NCBI GenBank assembly: GCA_007922195.1
Contig: ML682008.1
Span: 3,981,077 to 4,045,076, forward strand
Length of the DNA: 64,000 nt
Direction of reading: 5' to 3'
Origin: Podocnemis expansa
Taxonomy: Eukaryota; Chordata; Testudines; Podocnemididae
Part shown: piece by piece, positions 57,555-64,000 of the stretch
Position numbering within the stretch: position 1 is the first letter of the stretch
Layout of the letters: each line of letters opens with the position of its first letter
Made by a program: the position numbers and the translations under genes
Notes under the pieces: model-generated
What the model saw: the letters and a program-made list of their open reading frames with translations, nothing else
Database searches by the model: none
What the model was told of the DNA's origin: nothing

Positions 57555-57784
57555 GTGAGGTAACATAAAATAGTGCATGGCATGTGATTCTGCATGGCAA
57601 TGACTTCAAAGGCTGAAAGACTTAGATGGTTTGGATGATTGGAAATGAGATATTTGCACATTTAAAGGGACACCACCAAGTTAAAAACAAAGTTTCTCAT
57701 TCTCTCTCTTTTTTTTTTTTTTGTAAATATGATTTTGTTTCAGAATAATACACAGGATCACCTGAACTGCAAGAGAATGGTGGA

Positions 57785-57848
57785 AATAAATATTTGCCAC
57801 ACTTTTTTCCAGCTTGAATAAATATTTGCCACACTTTTTTCCAGCTTG
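57785..57848. repeat. SEMA3E: Perfect 32 bp tandem duplication in SEMA3E intron
   Basis: Two identical adjacent units, AATAAATATTTGCCACACTT plus TTTTCCAGCTTG. Perfect identity suggests a recent duplication, or an assembly or polymerase slip. Confidence 0.9.
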
Positions 57849-60454
57849 TTTACTTTTGCATTTGTGAGTGTTTCATGTAGTTATGTAACTGTTTACCCAT
57901 AAAGTCAGGTTGTTATTTTTCCTCCCTTGCTTGTGTATGTTTTTCCAATAGCAATGGGAGAAAGGAAAGCATTTAAAAAAGCATAAAAGTACACAAATTG
58001 GAAGGGGTCTGAAACAGGGACCTGAATTCATGTCTACAGACTGACTAGATTTCAAATTGACTGTAACCCTTTAAGTCCTGGGCTCAAAGCCAACCCAGTG
58101 GCAGACAGTTAGTATCCTTTATAGCCTGTTCAATGGTCTATGGGAGATGACTTGGTGATTTTTACTGGAAAGGTTTGCACATCACAAAAAAACATTGCTG
58201 ATACACATATTGGTAGTCTAAATGGAAAGGTCTCCCAATGACTTGGCATAAGGACTGCTTTTGAAAAATTTGGAAGCACATTGACACAGCAGGGTAAGGA
58301 CAAGCCCACAGTCCCCAATGCAATTGGCTGATCTGTGGATAAAGGATTTTTTTAATCCAGCCCCATTCACCAGCATCAAATTCATTACAGAGTAACTAAA
58401 TAAAAAGTCTTTAGAAAAATATCTTTTAATTGATTTCCTTAGTGTAGCGCCCTGTAGACAAGGAGCAGCTGATGCAAATACTCAGGAGACTTTGTATTAA
58501 TTTTTCTATGTCAGAAAATAAATGTTGGGACATCACAAAGTACAGGGATACACAACTAGTCTTACTTTTCCACTGTTGTTATTTGCCCTTTCATTTGATA
58601 GAAATAGCCCATCTCCTGTGGCAGGAGAGTAGAGTCAAGGGATGCAAAAACACTTGAGAAACAGCTGTTCCTAATCTAGACTACAAAGTAAACTATCTTT
58701 AAGTTGAGAGTAAATCAACATAAGACAAGATAGCAGCATAGAACATTTTGTTTTTTATCCAGCTATCTTTTCCCAGCTAGACTCACTCTTCAGGTACATG
58801 ACTCTGATTCTAGTGATTTTAAAAGGGAGATCAGCCATTTATCTAAAACTCCACCCTCTGTCTAGAGGCCTGTGCACTGTGTGTATCTTTTCAGTGGCAA
58901 TTTTTTAATGATATGCAAGTGATCAGAATCTGTAGTAAATGTAGCCTGACTGAACATACTTTGGAACATGTCCTCACAGGACTCAGCTCTTCAGAATTCA
59001 GTTTCCATGTGCTGTTTGGTGTTTCCTGTTGGCTATCCTAGAATGCAGTGCTGATAACCACTCTGAGGTAGAGAGGGCAGAATAGTGAAATTTCTACTGC
59101 TGCTTGGTCCCAATTTTATTGGCAAAGATGTAGATGGAAGGCATTTTTCACATTAGAGTTTTCGAGTTAAGTCTGAGTAGTCTGGTTCACACATTTCTAC
59201 ATAAGAACCTCATCGAGCTGTAATTAATGGGATATTAATTAGCCATTTGACCTTTTCTTTCATACTGCAAAGGCTTATTTAATTAACCTGAGACAAAGTT
59301 TTGCACCAAAAAGAGTATAATTATCTTTTCCAAACTGATAATATGGAAAAAACCACTTATTTCAGTCTTACTTTTGATATCTGGGACAAGTTGTCAGAAG
59401 CAGCTGGAAAATGTAAAGCTGGTAATTCTGAGACACATTTCATAAATCATCTTTTGTCTTCAGTATCAAGAAAAACTGTGAAAGTTTTGTTGCAATGTCC
59501 TCCATGTCTCCACACCATGGAACAAGAAGAGAATTTGACTTACACCTGGCCTTAAATCTGAGACATGGGGATTATCTGCAAACACTTTAAAAAACAGAAC
59601 TCTTTTCCTGATGGTTGTATCTCTTTGTCAGAAAACATGCCAAGAATTCTTGAGAATATTCAGCTATAATGAGTGCATTAGGAGCTCTTCTCAGAACACT
59701 AGTAAAATACTGGGTGGATGTAAACTGAATTTTCTCTTTGTTGACAGCCAAAATAATCCATCAAATCTAAATAATGTGTTTGGTAGTGAATTTGAGTTGT
59801 GCGTTCTATGACACCTGGCTTTTACAGCTATTTAGTCTGTTTTCCAAGATTTCATTCCATGACTCCACCAAATTTCAAACCAACATTTATTGTCCTAGAC
59901 ACTTTTCACTTCATTCAGAGAATCAATACAATTAAAACCAACAGCAAGTTCTCAGAAAGCGCTTTTGTGGCTAAAATGTTCGATGAGGTGTTTAGGATAC
60001 CTTGGTTAAAATCCAGCAGGCTCTAAACTTTCTATGTGAGCCTTAGGCATATTGTTTAATCTCTCTGTACGTTAGTTCCCTGTCTATAAAAAAAAGATTA
60101 ATACTTTCTTTCTCCCACCTTTGGTATGTCTTACCTATTTGAATTGTAAAGTCATTGGATCAAGTATTTCTTTTCTTATGAGTATGTACAACACCAAGAA
60201 TAATGGGGCCTTGTTTTCAGGAGTGTATTCTACTAACAGATCACACCCAGCAGTTTATAACTTATCAGATCATTAGTGTATTCTACAAAATAATTCTGAA
60301 AACTACAGTTTGCAAGGATGATATTGTAGTACTCCAGAGCTTGTCTGGGGACTGCCGTGGTATTCTGCACTATTGTCACTGCTGCGGAAAAGAGAAACAG
60401 AGTTCTAAAAATCTGAAAAGTGGAAGGTGCATATCAAAAGGTTCATAGGACTAC

Positions 60455-60590
60455 TTCTCAAAATCAGATCAAATGGCTGGAAGGGACCTCATGAGATCAT
60501 CAAGTCCAACCCCCTGGGAATTGAACCCAGAACCTTCAGCATGTTAAGCAGACATGTTAGCCACAAACATTTAGCTGCTTTTGTATATCT
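60455..60590 (-). mobile_element. Tortoise-type Pol III SINE (tRNA head, CR1-like tail)
   Basis: On the minus strand it reads TGGCTAACATGTCTGCTTAA (A-box region), GGTTCTGGGTTCAATTCCC (B box), then GGGTTGGACTTGATGATCTC and GAGGTCCCTTCCAGCC, which is the CR1 3' tail. A tRNA head fused to a CR1 tail is the known cryptodiran turtle SINE layout, the strongest single clue to the host. Confidence 0.75.
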
Positions 60591-61105
60591 TGTGAGGCCT
60601 CCCTTGTGTGACCCTTGCTGTCCCTGGATTTCTTATTCCATTTAGTAACACATTTGGCTCTGCACACTTTTGGAGCCTGAGACAAAGCCCACAAGACCTA
60701 TCATGAGCTAACAAATCTTAGGAGAGGAGGCTTGTGTGTTGTTATTTATTACTTGTATTACCATGGCAGAGTCTTTAGCTCCTGAACTCTTCAAATCAAG
60801 GTTTGAAGGTTAGTTGCCTTTGGTTAATGTACATTAGTCAAATACAGGTTATTGGGTTCGATACAGGGGTAACTGGATGAAAATTAACTGACTTGTGATA
60901 TATAGTATCTATGGTATGATGGTCTCTTCTGACATTAAACTTGATGAATCTGTAACTCATAACACGTTCCCAAACTGACCTAGACTTCACGTATGATCTT
61001 GCCTTTTGAAAGAAGTGAGCGGGTTGTTTGAGACAATAAGCATGGGTCTAGCTCTGATTAAAACATTTCCTCTTCCTGAATTTGCTCAGACTGGTTGCTT
61101 TATGC

Positions 61106-61312
61106 CAGGGGTCTCAAACATGTGGCCCTTGGGCTGCATGCAGCCCCTAAAGCTATTTTCTGTGGCCTGCAATGACACTACCATTACCGATATTTGCACT
61201 ATTGTTGCATGAAAAGGTTTCAGTACAGCCACCAGGCTAATGTTCTAGTCCTCATGCGACCCTCTACTAGTCCTCATGCGGCCCTCGTGGTGATTTGAGT
61301 TTGAGACCCCTG
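61106..61312. mobile_element. hAT MITE, second CAGGGGTCTCAA copy
   Basis: Inverted ends CAGGGGTCTCAAAC and GTTTGAGACCCCTG. Flanking CTTTATGC (61098-61105) and TTTTATTC (61313-61320) form a decayed 8 bp duplication. The interior matches 25636-25861 (GCAGCCC, TGAAAAGGTTTCAGT, GTGATTTGAGTTTGAGACCC). It has a ~21 bp internal tandem repeat (CTAGTCCTCATGCG). Confidence 0.9.
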
Positions 61313-61939
61313 TTTTATTCGAAATTAAACCACATGTGACTTTAGCCCAGCAATTGTCAGTGCAGCCTTACCATTCCAGGTGCTTGTTCCTTTACAAGTA
61401 TATTTTTAAAGTAGCCTTCTTTTACCTTTTTAGCTCACTTGTAGGAGAAAGGATCACATGCCCTTGGTTCCTCAGAGATTAAAATAACATTGTGATAGAT
61501 GTAAAACATCTCTGACGATGCAATGTACTAATGTGCTTCAGATGGTGACTCACAGTAATGACAGTTATTGAGTAATTCTGTCCAAACAAAAGGTCAAGCA
61601 TGAAGACCAATAAAGTGTGTGTTATTCCAGCTCTATGGAGAAGTCACCCAACTGCAGCTATTGCCAGCATGCCAAGTGATTTCAACTCTGGCATAGACCC
61701 TGTAAGAGCTAATGTTGTAGTCATCGTATGGAACATTACAAATTTAAACAGCCAGGAAAACTACTATGCAGAGAATTAAAGGCTACCATTTACAGCCAGT
61801 TAGTATCTAGCTTAGAATGCAGTACAAATACAGCCTCTGTTCACACTGTTAAAGAAAAATACGAGATACAGCAATACACGATTAAAACGCTTACTTCTTA
61901 TTGCTATAGATTGTCATTCTAACAGTAGCTAGAATCTGG

Positions 61940-62040
61940 TTCCAAAGGGGTTTAGTTCAGCAAAACAAACAAGGAGTCCTGTGGCACTTTTAAAGACTAA
62001 CAAATTTATTTATCGCATGAGCTTTTGTGGGAGAAGAGAA
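61940..62040 (-). mobile_element. Truncated PLE terminus
   Basis: TTCCAAAGGGGTTTAGTTC, AGCAAAACAAACAAGGAGTC, AAAGACTAACAAATTTATTT and GCATGAGCTTTTGTGGGAGA match the left arms of the PLE foldbacks. It ends in the middle of the hammerhead-like helix and abuts a tRNA-like SINE remnant. Confidence 0.78.
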
Positions 62041-62225
62041 CCTGGTTGTCCTACATCCCAAGTGAGTGCCTTAACCGTTGGGTGAAAGAGTCACTGTGAG
62101 CCAACAACTATTTAATATCCTATACTATGATGTATAGGACACTAACTTGAGACACAGGAGATCCTGGGCTTAAATCACTGCTCTAAATTAGGCAGTGTAG
62201 AAATTTGAACTTGTATTGTCTGTAT
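62040..62225. mobile_element. tRNA-like SINE remnants, head-to-head
   Basis: On minus, AACGGTTAAGGCACTCACTT then GGATGTAGGACAACCAGGTT is a tRNA-like head cut off at the PLE junction. On plus, ATAGGACACTAACTTGAGAC then GATCCTGGGCTTAAATCACT is a second B-box-like segment. The two face each other. Low-identity remnants; the family is unknown. Confidence 0.4.
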
Positions 62226-63394
62226 CCTAGGCGAACATACTTTCTGCTGGGTCATTTGGGAGTAAGGGCACAATGTCCTCTGGTCTTGATTTATTTAAGA
62301 ATGCCTCCCAGATTGAGTCAATATAGGCTGGAGAGTGCCTGGTTTGGGGATGCTACCTGCACTTAATGTGAAACAGCTTTGTGAATGCCCAACCAGCAGA
62401 TATAGGGAATTTTGCTGGTGGAAATGTAGGTGGTCTTAGCAGCACCTGTTCAAGGAATTTGAGGACCTACATTTAGGATCAGACACTTAGTGAGATTTAG
62501 GGCTAGAGCCACAAACGGATTTAAGCGCCTAAGAACTAAAGAGGCTTCTTTTAAAAACATTTTGCAGATAGAATAATAATCTGTGAGTGGAATACTGACA
62601 AACCTTAATGCCAACATTCACTTGCCACAACATTTTTTGCATATTGTCTGTGAATTTCAAAGAAGAAATCTTATTTTCTTTGAGCTGAAAATGGTATCAC
62701 TCAAATTAGAGACATTTTTGTTTTACATTCTTGAAGTGCTGAGAAGTGAAATTTTAGGTCAGTCCACTCAGGTCATTGTTTCACATATTTTTCATCCATG
62801 TTAGTGGGAATGAAACATAAAATTATATAACATAACTGAAAGCTGCTTGTGACATTTAGCTTTGCTAGGAATAACTAACATTAAGCAGCTGATCCTGCTG
62901 AAGTTAATAGCTTAATTCTCTTCTACTTCACTGGGAGCTGCATACTATCCTAGTTGGTGTTTCAAGTAGGAAAAAAAAATATCTTAAATTGGTGTTCAAA
63001 GGTAAAGTCTTCGGATACTAAGTGGGCACAGTTGTACTGAATTAGTGCAAAATGCTTCGGGGCATGGTTTTCCTTTCAGTTCTTGGAATGAATATTGTGT
63101 TTCCTTGACTGTCTGACTGAAAAGACCGTCACCTATATAGAAGAGAAATTTAAGTGTCTCATTATTCACTTATATAGGTAACTGATATAGTCAGAAACTG
63201 GCAACAACTGAAATATTTGACTTAATAATTGTTCTGGAACATGACAGATTATAAATATTACTGTGCACATTGTAGCAATGAAAAATGTACATTCAAACTG
63301 GTGAATCTTTTTTACACAATCCAAAGAGGAAAAAATCATTAGCTCAGAATTATGCACATTTAAACCCATCTTGAACGGTCTCTTGTTATTTCAG

Positions 63395-63454
63395 ATACAC
63401 TGGCCAAGTACACCCTTGCAGGCAGAAGAATGCACAATTAAAGGAAGAAATGCT
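63395..63454 (+). CDS. SEMA3E: SEMA3E internal exon (Sema domain), probably exon 3
   Basis: This 60 nt exon encodes IHWPSTPLQAEECTIKGRNA, the conserved class-3 semaphorin segment with WPST, the EEC cysteine and the KG(K/R)(D/N)A ending. In SEMA3E this directly follows the YKE/YRE end of the preceding exon, so 57394-57554 and this exon splice in frame (phase 0 to phase 0). The acceptor is TTATTTCAG at 63386-63394 and the donor is GTAAGT at 63455, a perfect consensus. The next exon, expected to begin with Gly-Glu-Cys-Ala-Asn-like residues, lies beyond the window. The exon is too short to stand out as an open frame and was found by extending the semaphorin homology. Confidence 0.92.
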
Positions 63455-64000
63455 GTAAGTATCATTAATTGCAAATCAATTACCTTTTAATTAGAGATGG
63501 AGTTGAACCAAAAACTTGAATCCAAGTACCCTTCAACTTTGGAGTGTTCCATAACCAGATCCAATTCTAAATGTTGCAGTGTGAACCAAGAACATAACTA
63601 CAGTTAGTAAATTAAGTCAGTAGTTTAATTGCTTTCAAGGATGAGAAGTAGCTGAGCAATGAACAGATTGGCTTCTAGTACCATAGGCAGGTTTTCGTTG
63701 AAGGTTTTACACTGTGTAATGGTACAGCCTGATGCTGCTCAGTTTATAAGATATGCCAAGATTGGCATCAGAGTGAAAGCCATTTGCTAATAGATGTTGA
63801 TAGTTCAGTTTCTTCTTTTTCTCATTCTTTTTCCCATTTACTGAAGAAGATTGAAGATATTGGAACATTCTTATCCCCACAAATCCATTTCAGCAAAATT
63901 TTGCCATTTCTTCTAACACAAGAATCCAAGTCCAATATTAGCGTCTATCTTCAGCACTATAACCTTGAAATTTTACATCTATCTGATACCAACAAAACCA
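63455..64000 (+). other. SEMA3E: SEMA3E intron, continues beyond window
   Basis: Begins with the donor GTAAGT. The remaining 0.5 kb is AT-rich with no further exon recognised. Confidence 0.75.

Larger units (their letters stand above)
57555..63394 (+). other. SEMA3E: SEMA3E intron between the two recognised exons
   Basis: A 5,840 bp phase-0 intron with GT (57555) and AG (63393-63394) borders. It contains a 32 bp tandem duplication (57785-57848), a tRNA/CR1-tailed SINE (60455-60590), a hAT MITE (61106-61312), a truncated PLE end (61940-62040) and tRNA-like SINE remnants (62040-62225). The remaining sequence is AT-rich with no recognisable coding or RNA gene. Confidence 0.85.

Noticed and set aside
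57366..57563. The open frame starting at 57366 as a small gene
   Set aside because: The first codons are intron sequence ahead of the CAG acceptor and the last codons (VR) are the splice donor; only 57394-57554 is exon.

Overview
The window is vertebrate nuclear DNA, almost certainly from a turtle; a soft-shelled turtle is only a guess. The basis is the repeat community: 5'-truncated CR1 LINEs, a tRNA-derived SINE carrying a CR1-like tail (the known 'tortoise Pol III SINE' layout), MIR-like SINEs, several hAT MITEs, Penelope-like elements (PLEs) and many Harbinger-like MITEs. PLEs of this kind are abundant in turtles and other reptiles and rare or absent in birds and mammals.

Only one protein-coding gene is supported. 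Two internal exons of a class-3 semaphorin, best matched to SEMA3E, lie on the + strand at 57394-57554 and 63395-63454. They join in frame across a 5.84 kb phase-0 intron. Everything upstream of 57394 is either intron 1 or 5' flank, since no signal-peptide exon was recognised. The transcript continues past the right edge.

Layout: 1-9 kb is mostly unique AT-rich DNA with a diverged direct-repeat pair (361-570 / 3775-3990), a GC-rich island, a Harbinger-like MITE and a G-rich tract. 9.9-13.2 kb is a decayed CR1 split by an 884 bp MITE, followed by a MIR-like SINE. 15.1-17.1 kb is a 2 kb imperfect palindrome built around a dead PLE that itself carries a MITE. 19-23.4 kb holds a degenerate retroelement-like segment, a hAT MITE and a GC-rich repeat. 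25.6-28.6 kb holds three hAT MITEs and a younger CR1 with a ~32 bp target duplication. 30-34.6 kb has three small PLE foldbacks and an LTR-like fragment. 36.9-46 kb has another CR1, two SINEs, two MITEs and a PLE foldback with its own target duplication. 50.6-51.9 kb is LTR-like. 52.7-54.9 kb is a composite MITE with minisatellites and an assembly gap. The SEMA3E exons and intron follow.

The most interesting signal is in the PLE ends. Every copy carries a CTGATGA box, a short hairpin whose base pairs change in a compensatory way between copies, and a GAAA box: the catalytic-core layout of a hammerhead ribozyme. Because most copies are inverted dimers, this core tends to occur on both strands. 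A second theme is a set of MITEs that share GGCTATGTCTACACT-like ends and 3 bp AT-rich target duplications, but whose bodies are packed with different short palindromic words (TTTCGAAA, AAGTCGACTT, AGTTCAAA).
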